Notes: generated by a model not told the origin, from the letters alone. 25,000 nt of DNA from Chrysomallon squamiferum (GCA_012295275.1 CM022679.1:27167483-27192482); one strand, 5' to 3'. Positions 1 to 10,735 are shown, numbered from the stretch's first letter. Translations and numbers: made by a program.

Positions 1-1090
1 ATAACTGTTCATTAAGCCAATACATTCCATCATCAGTAATAAACATTGTAACAGTAATCAATAGAAATGTTATGAAAGATGTTACTGCTCATTACACCAA
101 TCTGACTGTATTGTGAAAGATTTCAGAATGTTTCAGTCAGGACTGGGTTACGAGAAATTTCTTTCTGTTAACAGTTGGCCGTCATTTATCAATTTATAGA
201 CAATTTCGTAGAATACCGATGTCAACATTTATCATATAAATTTTTACCAGAGCATGATCTGTATTATAAACAGTTTCAAACTATACAAAAGTGTTAACAT
301 TCATCAATCTTCAGTACTGAGTATGAACAATTTCAGACCATGCCTATAAAAAACGATCTTTAACATTATGAACACAGTCTGACAGTACCTAGTTAATACG
401 TGTGAACAATATCGAACAATATCAGTATCACGATTTGTCAAATTTTTGAACGATTGTATTATTGGTTTTATTTTCGTTTAAAAGTACGAAATGTTTCTGA
501 CTATCAAAATAATATAAAATAATTATTATAAGTCTTGGATTAATAAATTCTTTAAAGCTAAAAATAAATAGATAGATAGATAAATAGATAAATAATACAT
601 TTTTTCATTTTCTATTGCCACGTATTCAACTAATACCCAACTAATTCACACGTAATCAACCAACGACAGTTTTAAAAAGATTAAAAGAATTCTTCCCGTG
701 TAATATTCTGTGGTTTAAAATCACGTGTATTTGTTCATACGCCACCGGAATAAAATGTTTGTCCTGAAGATGTTTTGCTTTGTACATACTCTCCGTAACT
801 TCTAACGCGACTTGGTACCAGTGCAACAACTAAAGCTTGAGCAGCGTAGCAAACTAATTTACCAGTCTTAAGGACTCTTTACTGAAGGAGTTAAGTAAAG
901 CATCGGTAACACCTAGTTACATATGACCATAGTTTGTGACGTCATTGTTATTTATCTCTTAAAACTATAGTCTGAAGTTAAACAAACATTGACCCTTGAA
1001 GTATGTCGACAATACTGTTTATTTGTTTCAAATGTAATGGTCAAGTTACTGTTTCGTTAATAACGTTTTGGAGTTTTCAAAATCAGTAAA
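1..1090. other. AT-rich non-coding stretch with degenerate motif copies
   Basis: No exon-like open frame with splice signals is visible. A loosely conserved motif of the form AACAATTTCAGACTAT recurs near 198, 269, 328 and 405, suggesting a very old, decayed tandem repeat. A perfect palindromic CRE octamer lies at 937-944 and a CACGTG E-box at 722-727. A small GATA/AAAT tract lies at about 560-598. The rest is unremarkable. Confidence 0.5.
937..944. promoter_or_regulatory. Perfect palindromic CRE octamer TGACGTCA
   Basis: The octamer sits in the context TTTGTGACGTCATTG. TGACGTCA is the consensus CREB/ATF bZIP site. The flanks TGTGACGTCATT are shared with the copy at 21670. Binding is inferred from the motif only. 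Confidence 0.4.
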
Positions 1091-1101
1091 AGTTGAAAAA
1101 T

Positions 1102-1290
1102 AACAACAACAACAACAACAACAACAACAGAAATAATAATAATAATAATAATAGTAGTAGTAGTAGTAGTAGTAGTAATAATAATAGTAATAAAAATTGC
1201 AATAAAAACGACAATAACAGCAATAATAATAATAGTAATAGCAGTAGTAGTTGTAGTAGTAGTAGCAGTAGTAGTCCTTCTTTTACAGCA
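1102..1290. repeat. Compound trinucleotide repeat (AAC, AAT, AGT)
   Basis: About nine AAC units pass into interrupted AAT, AGT and AGC triplets. Both strands are open over the tract and would give poly-Asn/poly-Ser (plus) or poly-Thr/Ile/Val (minus) peptides. These are translation artefacts of a triplet repeat, not genes. Confidence 0.9.
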
Positions 1291-1434
1291 GCAACGACTA
1301 GTACTACAATTAATCGTCTTCATCATCAGGAACATCAAATCACAAAGAACCCATTGATCAAACCAGATTTGGCCATATGTCAGATAAAAATTAAACTTTA
1401 ATCGAATCCGTTTTGTATAATTTTGTATATAAGT

Positions 1435-1600
1435 GTGTCTCTATGTATGTGTTTGTATGAATCTATGTATGTATGTACGTATGTAACTATATATATATGT
1501 ATGTATGTATGTGTGTGTATGTATATATGTATATGTATATATATATGCATGCTTGTATGTATGTATGTATGTTCGTGTGTGTGTGTGTGTGTGTGTTCGT
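1435..1600. repeat. ATGT/TATG tetranucleotide, TA and GT microsatellites
   Basis: Interrupted TATG units run from about 1440 to 1572 with short TA tracts. A (GT)n run follows at about 1577-1595. ATGT arrays of this kind are common in mollusc genomes. Confidence 0.85.
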
Positions 1601-1789
1601 AAATCGTGTTTGAGTTAAATTAATATTATGTTAACACAAGGATTAAAATAACCTGAAATTTAGCTAAAGCAGAATGAAATATATATGAAAATAAGAGGTT
1701 TGGAATTATTATCATTTTTGAAAAATTATAATAATAAATAAAATAAATAATTTTATTATGAAACGTAAAAACTATTTTAAAATAATTTT

Positions 1790-1794
<5 letters not shown>

Positions 1795-1874
<80 letters not shown>
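1795..1874. repeat. (GA)n microsatellite, about 40 units
   Basis: A pure GA tract of about 80 bp, purine-rich on the plus strand. It is one of eight long GA/CT arrays in the window. Confidence 0.97.
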
Positions 1875-1879
<5 letters not shown>

Positions 1880-2098
1880 GTGGAGGTAAATAAGAAATGA
1901 AGGAATGTATTACAAAGAACTGACTTCCTGTTTTCGACGAGTTCCTTTTGACTCTTTTCTTTTAAAGTTTTAATCCCTTGACAATTATCTCAACCCTCAA
2001 ATTAAACACATTTCTCGGAGACAATTAAGTTAATCTGAAGTCACATATTGTCCCTCGTATATCAGAGGAAAAAAAAAAAAAAAAAACGTGTACCAAAA
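1875..2098. other. Unremarkable AT-rich spacer with poly-A run
   Basis: No coding or structured signal is visible apart from an 18-bp A run at about 2069-2086. The A run could be a retroposon tail, but no recognisable SINE body or target-site duplication was found. Confidence 0.4.
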
Positions 2099-2099
2099 A

Positions 2100-2625
2100 G
2101 CCAAGAAGTCAGGTTTCTGTTTCAAGCGACCCACCCAGTTTTAAAAGAACAGTGTCCACCGGAAGCAATTTTGTTAATACTGCCAAACAAGAAGACAATA
2201 GACTGATTGACCAGTGTGATACGCTGTAATGAACGTCATGGCACATCTCCAGCCTCGGTATGCCTCCAGAGGCGGAGGCTGCGAATCGTAATTCCACGGC
2301 AAACACGAAAACTTCTGCTAAATCCCCTTTCAGCTTTCTCGCGCAGCGGCGGAGAAGCGTACAACGAAAACACGTCAGACGGCGCTCGAAACCGTGTCTC
2401 TCTCTCTGTCTCCAATCCCCGTTTAGCATCGGGTCCCTTCTGTTACGCAGAGTTAGCGCGACTGCACTGTAAACACGAGCCTTTAATTTGGCCGTTGTGG
2501 GAACAGAGGTGTTTGCTTTCTGCTCGCGCGACTTCAGCGCCGACGTTTCGAAAAGGAAGCAGAGCGCAATCCGTGCAGACGATCAAATCATAGCAGACGA
2601 TCAAATCACAGCAGACGTTTGAAGA
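2100..2625. promoter_or_regulatory. CpG-rich island, possible promoter or 5' UTR exon
   Basis: This block is clearly richer in G+C and CpG than its flanks, with clusters such as GCGCAGCGGCGG, ACGGCGCTCG and GCTCGCGCGAC. It also holds a small hairpin (GCCTCC at 2262-2267, GGAGGC at 2274-2279). Several frames are open for 70-130 codons on both strands, but these cannot be told apart from the effect of few stops in GC-rich DNA, and none has convincing splice sites. It lies 3.4 kb upstream of the first coding exon candidate and would suit a transcription start or untranslated first exon. That role is inference. Confidence 0.35.
2575..2618. repeat. 18-bp direct repeat, 2.4 copies
   Basis: GCAGACGATCAAATCATA begins at 2575 and again at 2593 with one change, and a third partial GCAGACG begins at 2611. 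It sits at the downstream edge of the CpG-rich island. Confidence 0.8.
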
Positions 2626-2699
2626 AGCAGTGATAATTTTTTTTGTTGTTTTGCCTGTTTTAATTGTCCAGTGAGACTTTATTAATTCTTCCATGTGTG

Positions 2700-3225
2700 A
2701 ACCATTCGTCATTCAAGTGTGATACTTTGCACGTGACAGATAACTGTATGCAGTGACAGATACTTTGTATTTATTACACTAGTTTGTGTTTAATGCTACA
2801 TTGTATTCCGTGGATATTACTTTGAATATCAACTTAACATCGTGTGCAGGACTGGCGTACTTTGCACTTATAATGACATGTGCATTTTTATAGCTGTTAT
2901 GTCCGTTAACCAGAACAATTCTTTATTATGTTCTTATACTTCGTATACAAAAGAAAATCGCGATCTGCTTTTCTCTCTCATTTGTTAACCAGTGTCATTC
3001 TGGTCTGATACTTCACACGGACAGAATATCGCAAGGAGTTATTTATCGTTTCACCGGTTGACCAGAGCAATTCGTCTGAGATACGTTACACCTAGAAAAC
3101 ACTGTGTCAGTGTCTGGTAACTGACTGTGTCATGGGCCAGTGTTTTTACGTGTGATATTTTAACAGAGGACGTTGTGTCGTACAATAACTGTGTTATTCT
3201 GTAACTACCTGGTACGTACTGACTT
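2700..3225. repeat. Degenerate tandem repeat around GTTAACCAGAGCAATTC
   Basis: Related segments begin at about 2905 (GTTAACCAGAACAATTC), 2984 (GTTAACCAGTGTCATTC) and 3057 (GTTGACCAGAGCAATTC), spaced 79 and 73 bp. Each is followed after a short gap by a TGATACTT-like segment. A shorter CAGTGACAGATA doublet lies near 2733-2762, and a CACGTG E-box at 2730-2735. No exon is visible. Confidence 0.5.
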
Positions 3226-3242
3226 TTTATTATTATTATTAC

Positions 3243-3316
<74 letters not shown>

Positions 3317-3349
3317 TCTTCTTGTTCTTGTTGTTCTTCTTCATTATTA

Positions 3350-3392
<43 letters not shown>

Positions 3393-3395
3393 CTG
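3226..3395. repeat. (ATT)n microsatellite in two blocks
   Basis: ATT triplets run from about 3226 to 3314 with one interruption, then a CTT/GTT-rich break, then again from about 3343 to 3391. The long Leu/Tyr or Ile open frames here are artefacts of the triplet. Confidence 0.95.
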
Positions 3396-3539
3396 CTGTC
3401 ATTATCATACTTATTATTACATACTGGATGGACGCTATGTTAAAACGATCTTATGTCACTCATTAAGCTCTAGTTCTGTGTCAATACGAAAATAATTGAT
3501 ATGTTAGTAGACATGCTGAAGCTGACAGTTAATGACATT

Positions 3540-4450
3540 CTAGGATTTAATCTACAAACTTGTTAACTTAGTCACTAGTACTTAGATCAGTGACAAAAAC
3601 AGGTATATTAGTACTTAGATAATAGTTACGTAAGCTAGTGACAATAAGTGATATATTAATACATTGTCGAGTAGTATTAATTAAAACACTTTTACTTAGG
3701 CTAGTGAATATAACTAATGTTCTAGCTCTAAGTCTTCAGATAATAACTGATACATTAGTACTTAGTCTAGTCATAATAAATGACACAGTAGTACTAGTCT
3801 AGGGTGAATAACTGACACAATAGTACTAGTCTAGGGATGAATAACTGACACAGTAGTGCTAGTCTAGTCAAAATGACTGACACAGTAGTACTAGTCTAGG
3901 GTGAATAACTGATATTGATACATCGATACTTGTCTCGGCTGAGTAACAACTAGGACACAATCAGTTACCATAGTGACAATAAATGAAGTACTATCACTTG
4001 CTCCAGTGACAATTGCAAAGATATTATTACTTAGTACAGTCCCAATAATTCATATAATATTACGTAATCGTTTGACAATGATTTAAATATTAATATTTAA
4101 CATTGTGAAGATAAGTAAAATACTGTTACTTAATGCTGTAACAATAACGAGACACTGTGTTATTAGTTAACTTTGACAGTAACTAACATTTTGTATTTAG
4201 AATAGTAAAAATAATTCAGAAACTGTTCCTAATGACTCCGATATACTATACTAGTAACTCGAATATACTGTTTTGTAGTGTAATAACTCTAAGATATATC
4301 GCTTAGTTTAGTAACGGTAAGATATTATTATATAGTATGATAATGCTAAGATCCTATTGCTTTGTCTAATAACACAAAAATGTTGCTTAACATTAAACTA
4401 CTATTGATTAGATTAATATCACTAAAACACTGTTACTTTGTATTGAAAAA
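3540..4450. repeat. Ancient degenerate minisatellite (TAGTACTTAGTCTAGTGACAATAA-like)
   Basis: Much of this stretch can be read as strongly diverged copies of a unit of about 32-60 bp. Its recurring words are TTAGTACTTAG, CTAGTGACAATAA, TGATATATTA and CTGTTACTTA. Examples lie near 3577, 3609, 3629, 3757, 4030 and 4125. The centre is far better conserved and is listed separately. No coding signal is visible. Confidence 0.55.
3781..3912. repeat. 32-bp minisatellite core, four copies
   Basis: Copies start with TGACACA at 3781, 3813, 3846 and 3878, so the period is 32-33 bp. Each carries AGTAGTACTAGTCTAGGG followed by TGAATAAC. The third copy diverges at its end (GTCAAAATGAC). This is the young, homogenised centre of the diverged array around it. 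Confidence 0.85.
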
Positions 4451-4526
4451 ATAAGAAAGAAATATATTTAATATAGTGTAATATTAATTAAGATATTAGT
4501 ACCATACAGATGAATCGATAATTGAA

Positions 4527-4537
4527 ACACACACACA

Positions 4538-4576
<39 letters not shown>
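4527..4576. repeat. (CA)n microsatellite
   Basis: About 24 CA units with one AA interruption near 4540. Confidence 0.95.
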
Positions 4577-4578
<2 letters not shown>

Positions 4579-4599
4579 ATATGTTAATACATCTTTTTT

Positions 4600-4662
4600 C
4601 TTTTTCTTTTAAATAATTATATTATTCTTTTTCTTTTAAATAATTATATTATTCTTTTTCTT
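4600..4662. repeat. 27-bp tandem duplication, 2.3 copies
   Basis: A 27-bp unit starting CTTTTTCTTTTAAATAATTA at 4600 is repeated exactly at 4627, with a partial third copy from 4654. The lack of divergence suggests a recent slippage or duplication event. Confidence 0.85.
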
Positions 4663-5604
<942 letters not shown>

Positions 5605-5689
5605 TTTTAGATTTTTTTTATAATCTGACTCTATAATCGGAGTTTTTGTAATTTCATAATAGATGGATTTTTTCACACCATAAGAATTT

Positions 5690-5957
5690 TCTGGAATTCG
5701 TTATTTGTCGAAGTTTATATAATCTAACATTATACATGAATTTTCGTTATTTGACGAAGACTGTATTATTTGACAGTATACATAATGTTCATTGTTTAAC
5801 GCAATTTTTGTTATTTGACAGTATACATGACCTTCATTATTTGACGAAGTTTTTATTATTTGACAGTATACACGACCTTCGTTATTTGACGAAGACTGTA
5901 TTATTTCACAGTATAAATGAATTTTCGTCATTTGACGCAGTTTTTATCACTTGACAG
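5690..5957. repeat. 45-bp minisatellite leading into the first coding exon
   Basis: The marker GACAGTATACA or a variant recurs at about 5727, 5772, 5817, 5862, 5907 and 5953, a period of 45 bp with 46 in the last interval. A second marker, TTATTTGACGAAG, alternates with it. The final copy ends TTGACAG, immediately before the exon, and is a candidate splice acceptor. Because 45 is a multiple of three, both strands stay open as 15-residue peptide repeats. I treat those as artefacts. Confidence 0.9.
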
Positions 5958-5969
5958 TACAAAAAGAAG

Positions 5970-6219
5970 ATGGGACAGTACGAGTCAACTCACGAAATGT
6001 CAGACATGTTGGCCCTCAAACAAGATGGCGTCCACCCGCAGGCGTGGCCGCAGTGGCACCAGACGCTGCAGTCACGACGCGTGAACAGAACGTCAAACAG
6101 AGGAATATTCCGCGGGGAGTTTATCCTCATGAGGTCCTCTCCCCCGGGGACCTGTTCGAGAAGGGAGAGGCTGAGATCCGGGAACCCTCAGAATGGATAT
6201 CTGTACGCTCAGCGAAACA
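5970..6219 (+). CDS. Candidate first coding exon A of an unrecognised protein (partial)
   Basis: This 250-nt block is much richer in G+C than its flanks. It opens with ATG in a favourable context (AAGATGG) after an in-frame TGA at 5952, and ends at a strong donor (gtgagt, GT at 6220-6221). It encodes 83 residues plus one base. The start is MGQYESTHEM, and the centre is rich in Arg, Ser, Gln and Trp (AWPQWHQ near residues 25-31). No signal peptide or membrane segment is seen. The leftover base (phase 1) matches the only open frame of the exon at 22481. An alternative is an internal exon starting at 5958 after TTGACAG, which would add Tyr-Lys-Lys-Lys before the Met. A second frame (starting near 5951 and reaching the donor in phase 2) is also open, so the frame choice rests on the phase match. 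I do not recognise the family. Confidence 0.5.
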
Positions 6220-6583
<364 letters not shown>

Positions 6584-6683
6584 TGCTCTCCCCTTCATTC
6601 TCAAAAACATATACACGTACAGATCATACACGAAATTATCTTTAAATGGACTTCATAAATGATCGTAAGTTTCTCTTTATTAT

Positions 6684-6740
6684 AAAAAAAAAAAAAAAAA
6701 AAAAAAACAAACAAACAAACAAACAAACAAACAAACAAAA
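6684..6740. repeat. Poly-A followed by (AAAC)n
   Basis: About 23 A residues lead into about seven AAAC units. This could be an expanded retroposon tail, but no element body was identified upstream. Confidence 0.9.
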
Positions 6741-7640
6741 CACAATAATTAACTTTGGCTGGACATTGAATTTTTTTCATCATATGAAGGAACATTTTTT
6801 ATTCTTAAAAATGTCACATTGAAGGATAATCCAGCAATCCAGCAAAATCAGTTTCAAATAGAACCTTGGCGAGTTTTAAATATCAATTACGTAGGTACGT
6901 AATTTTTCTTGATCAAAGTTCAGCACATTGGGCTCAATATTTTATTTCACTAATTTGACTTTGTGATGAAGCAAACCTTACAATCCGAGATAAAATATTG
7001 AAACTAGATTTATCAGGAAACATTGAGCTTTCTCTAACTCCAAGGTTTAAATAGTTTTATCTCAAAACATGTTGACCGAAGCAAAGTGACAACAACTTCC
7101 GAAAAGAAAATCGAAAGTAAAAAAAAAAAAACAGTTAGAGGAATTCGGTAAAACAAAAATGTGGTTTGAGACCTAACGTATCGAGCCACTGCAGCGTTTA
7201 AGGACAAATACTGGAGTGAGGCGATTATCGATTATCGCTGGTAGAGATCGATAATCAGAGAGGTACGAAACCTAGTGGCGATATTTTTCTTGTTTGTTTG
7301 TAATCGAAATGACGAAAGTTTTGTTGTGTTCGCAATGTGACACCTTTCTGATAGCAGCGCCGTGTGCAGTTCAATGTCAGACTGAGTCGTCCAATCAATG
7401 AGAGCAACCTTCAGAAATTAAAGACTTTTTTTTACTTTTCGTTTGTTTGTTTTCGTAAAAAAAAAAAATGAGGTCAGCTCGTGTCAGTCAAGAATGACGT
7501 TTGTCGTCACAGCAACAGAATGAATGAATTAATATTTGTTTCACAATACCTCATCACATTTTAATACTAACGGTTTTTTCAGGGTGTCAAATATTTTGTA
7601 TAAAGAAGTAATCAAAAAAAAAAAAAAAAAAAACGAAGCC
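6741..7640. other. AT-rich stretch with inverted repeat and A runs
   Basis: No coding signal is visible. A 10-bp inverted repeat, GATTATCGAT at 7223-7232 and ATCGATAATC at 7247-7256, is separated by 14 nt. CRE half-sites (TGACGT, CGTCA) occur around 7495-7507. A runs occur near 7121, 7459 and 7616-7633. The part from about 7200 onwards is somewhat richer in CpG and may be distal promoter for the exon at 7747. Confidence 0.4.
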
Positions 7641-7643
7641 CGC

Positions 7644-7746
7644 TGACGTCAATAAAGAAATACAATAAAAGTGAATATATTTTATTGTCCTATAGCGAGA
7701 AAGGGAAAATAAAAGGTTTTCAGTTGATTCTATCTCTGGACGCAGA
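7644..7746 (+). promoter_or_regulatory. Putative promoter with perfect CRE upstream of signal-peptide exon
   Basis: A full palindromic CRE, TGACGTCA, lies at 7644-7651, about 95 bp before the ATG. An AT-rich TATA-like stretch (ATATATTTTA, about 7675-7684) and a TCAGTT initiator-like word at 7720-7725 follow. The spacing of TATA to initiator (about 46 bp) is longer than usual, so the exact start site is uncertain. GGTTTTCAG ending at 7723 could instead be a splice acceptor for an upstream untranslated exon. Confidence 0.35.
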
Positions 7747-7816
7747 ATGAAACGAGAAGACAGACAAATTAGGGGTCTGTTGAAATTGATCCTGCTATTT
7801 TTGTTTCAAGTCTCAG
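7747..7816 (+). CDS. Candidate signal-peptide first exon B of the same unrecognised gene (partial)
   Basis: The ATG has A at position -3 and opens 23 codons plus one base. The n-region MKREDRQIRGLLK is basic, followed by a hydrophobic run LILLFLF and then small or polar residues. That is the layout of an N-terminal secretion signal. The exon ends CTCAG before GT at 7817 (gtacac, a weaker donor than gtaagt). It ends in phase 1, like exon A and as the exon at 22481 requires. Joining creates a Gly codon, followed by Pro-Cys-Pro, a plausible start of a mature extracellular chain. Signal-peptide exons often end in phase 1. The exon is short, so chance cannot be excluded. Without splicing the frame stops soon after the donor. 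Confidence 0.4.
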
Positions 7817-8037
7817 GTACACACTTTGTATTAATGTATTAAAACTCGTAAGAAGAGTTAAAGTTTAAGAATGAAGTAAAATATGATTTTAATTATATAA
7901 CAGTTCTGTTTTGTATTTAAAATATTATATATCACCGCAACCTGAAACCAAAGTCTGGAAGTATATTAAAGACTATATGTAACATTTCTGAGAATTATTA
8001 ATTTTGTTATAAAAATATAATTTTATCCTTGTATTAA
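7817..8037 (+). other. Intron start after exon B
   Basis: AT-rich sequence follows the donor gtacac, with no further feature before the CT/CA repeat. If exon B joins the exon at 22481, the intron is about 14.7 kb. Confidence 0.35.
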
Positions 8038-8075
8038 TCTCTCTCTCTCTCACTCACACACACACACATACACAG

Positions 8076-8121
<46 letters not shown>

Positions 8122-8127
8122 CACACT
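8038..8127. repeat. (CT)n then (CA)n compound microsatellite
   Basis: A short CT tract passes into interrupted CA units that end near 8127. Confidence 0.95.
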
Positions 8128-8450
8128 TAGGAAGTATTTTGTATTACTGCTGCCTCAGTGGATATCAAGTGAATATATATAAATTAATATTAACATTGTC
8201 AGTGTCTGGACATTTTCAGTAAACGTCTGCAGACTTCTGTTTTCAGAGTTGTTATCCTTCAGTTAACAACATACCATTTTATAATAGTTCTTGGTACGTG
8301 CTGTGCTGTATATGTGAAGGTGTGTATATAAAGATATCTTGTTGCTAACAGATAAAACTGACACATAAGTGATCAGGAATATAATAAAATATGAAAACCA
8401 GTCGACTGACACATAAAGTCATCAGCGTACAAATGTGTTGAAGTGTTATT
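8128..8450. other. Intronic spacer, no recognisable feature
   Basis: AT-rich sequence. A GACACATAA word occurs twice (about 8360 and 8408). Nothing coding is seen. Confidence 0.4.
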
Positions 8451-8454
8451 AACT

Positions 8455-8815
8455 GTCATTCATTCATTTGTTCATTCTTCTACTTATCCATTCCATTCAT
8501 TCATCCACTCGATCCAGTCGTACATTCATTTAGTCATCCTTCATTCTTCCATCCATCCATCCACCCATCCACTGCATGCATTCATTCATTCATCCATCCA
8601 TCCATCCATTCATTCGTTCTTCGTTTATTCATCTACTCATTGATCCATCACTACATCGGTCCATTTTATTCATCCATCCGTCTCTACTTCTTTTCCAGTC
8701 ATCCATATATCCATCCACACATTCATTCATTCGCTCGCTCACTTACTGACGCACTCACTCATTGACGCACTCACTGACTGACTGACTGACTGACTCACTC
8801 ACTCACTCAGATCTT
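8455..8815. repeat. ATTC/CATC tetranucleotide region ending in ACTG/ACTC
   Basis: Interrupted CATT, CATC and TCCA units run for about 300 bp, then GACT and CACT units from about 8755 to 8808. Short His/Ser/Ile-rich frames across it are artefacts. Confidence 0.9.
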
Positions 8816-9360
8816 ACTTCAGAACAGTTTTAGAATCAGAACGTCCTAGACCATACTTAGTCCTTAATGTCTGAATCAAAAGTAAACCCGAGTCCAACAT
8901 CAAAACATTTTATTTTTTGCGCAAAATCTAAAACTCCTTTGTTGCTGGCAAAAGGTTATATTTAACAAAAGACGTCATTATACTGACACGTTAGGTAATT
9001 TGTTACTTTTTTACTTTTAAATGACTCATTCTTTGCTTATCTTCATCACGTTGTTTTGTGATCAGACAAAGTCGCCTAGACAGAAACGAAATATGATTTG
9101 GCAACTGCACAAGGTATTTGAAGTCTTGAGGATTTATTTTTGGATAAGCTATTCTTTTTTAATTTCAATCTTTTAGTTTCAGAAAATAAAATAAATAGAG
9201 AAAGTTAAGACTGTACGCTGAGTAAAGAATTAGAAATAAAGTACACGACAGACAACACGTGAATCTGCAAACAGTAGTATTTGGTTTTAACGTTATTGAA
9301 ATTAAAAGAATATAAAACAAAGTACAGTTATTATAGAAATAGTAAAAGATAACGTTAGGG
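8816..9360. other. Intronic sequence without clear features
   Basis: A mixed AT-rich spacer. A CACGTG E-box lies at 9256-9261. No exon-like segment was found. Confidence 0.4.
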
Positions 9361-10020
9361 GAAAAAAGATAACATAACACATTAAAAAATAAAAAAAATA
9401 AAAAAAAAATAATAAGTAAATAAATAAATAAAAAAAAATAAATAAAAGTAAATAAATAAGTACATAAATAAAATAAAAAAATTAAAAATAAAATAATAAT
9501 AGATATAAAATAAAATTTATACTAAACAATATAACGTGGAAACAATAACAGTTTATTATAGAAACAGTACTAATAATTAAATAAACGTAATAAAGGAGCA
9601 ATTCAAAATAGCATATTATTAAATAAAACCCAGTAAATAAAACACATCGAGACACAATAAAAAGAAGAAAAAAAGAAGAATTATAGAAATAGCGTACAAC
9701 AATAAAATATAGTAAAATTAACATGATATACAAAACAGACACACGTATACACACAAAATAACCAATACAGAAAAAAAGAAAACCCAATAAATAACACAAT
9801 AATATAGAATGCAATAAAACAAGGTAAACCAGAACAAAAGAAAACGTTGTAATTAGAAAGATTTGACACACGTGAACACGTTGCAGATAAATAATACAAA
9901 ACAAAACACAGAAAACATTAAACGTGAAACAAAGAAACCACACCAAACAACACAGAACAATAAACATCATTCTCAGAAAAAAACAGTAGATGATAAAAGA
10001 TAAATAATAATAAAAATAAA

Positions 10021-10080
<60 letters not shown>

Positions 10081-10440
10081 GAATATGTAATTAATACAAA
10101 ATCAAATAATGTAATATACATTACAGTAATTAAAATAAAAATAAAAAACGAAAAAACAAACAAACAAACAAACAAAAACAACAACAAACAAACCAAAAAA
10201 CAAACACAACGCAATAATGTAATATTTAGTTATTCTATAGTATACTCTGCAGCGGAAAGTATCACAATGCAACACAACTTCAGACATAACAGAAACAGGT
10301 AAAATAGAACAGACAATAAATCAGAAGCAAGACAAAGAGATGATGAAATCAAATAGAAAAATGAGAGACAAAGTTTGGGTTACAAATATAAAATCACAGC
10401 CAACAGGTGATAGCAGATACAAAATGTATCTTTAACGGGT
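9361..10440. repeat. A-skewed low-complexity block with AAAT, AAT and AAAC tracts
   Basis: The plus strand is overwhelmingly A with little T or G for about 1 kb. It contains AAAT/AAAAT tracts (9385-9495), an (AAT)n run at about 10009-10078 and AAAC units at about 10155-10195. Diverged words such as ATTATAGAAATAG (about 9331, 9554, 9681) and AAACCCA-TAAATAA (about 9626, 9781) recur, so part of it is an old tandem or dispersed repeat. The minus strand gives a hydrophobic open frame of 162 codons (9482-9970) that is explained by composition. Confidence 0.7.
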
Positions 10441-10443
10441 TAT

Positions 10444-10549
<106 letters not shown>

Positions 10550-10589
10550 CTGTGACAGGTAGTTTTATGACATTTTCGTATTGTTCATG

Positions 10590-10735
10590 CGTGATTACAT
10601 ACACACATGCAAACACATACAACTGCATACACTCAACCACAAATACTCATACATGTGCGTACGTACCTATACAAGTACATTTTTTATACTTACTTACTTA
10701 CTTACACACGCACACACACACACACACACACACAC
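10590..10735. repeat. ACTT and (CA)n microsatellites
   Basis: Scattered ACAT/ACAC units from 10590 are followed by ACTT units at about 10688-10704 and a CA run at about 10705-10735. Confidence 0.9.

Noticed and set aside
1093-1401. Poly-Asn/Ser frame and its minus-strand Thr/Ile/Val counterpart
   Set aside because: Translation of AAC/AAT/AGT triplet repeats, with no coding context around them.
2109-2712. Several overlapping frames of 70-128 codons in the CpG-rich island
   Set aside because: They overlap on both strands in GC-rich DNA where stops are rare, and none has convincing splice borders or recognisable motifs.
5701-5954. 15-residue peptide repeats open on both strands
   Set aside because: Direct result of the 45-bp minisatellite period being a multiple of three. 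Both strands are open, which argues for composition rather than coding. Kept as a repeat.
6684-6740. Poly-A and AAAC tract as the tail of a SINE or processed pseudogene
   Set aside because: No A/B box-like promoter, no element body and no target-site duplication could be identified upstream.
9482-9970. 162-codon hydrophobic open frame on the minus strand
   Set aside because: It is fully explained by the T-rich minus strand of an A-skewed low-complexity block. There is no domain, no splice support, and the codon content follows composition.
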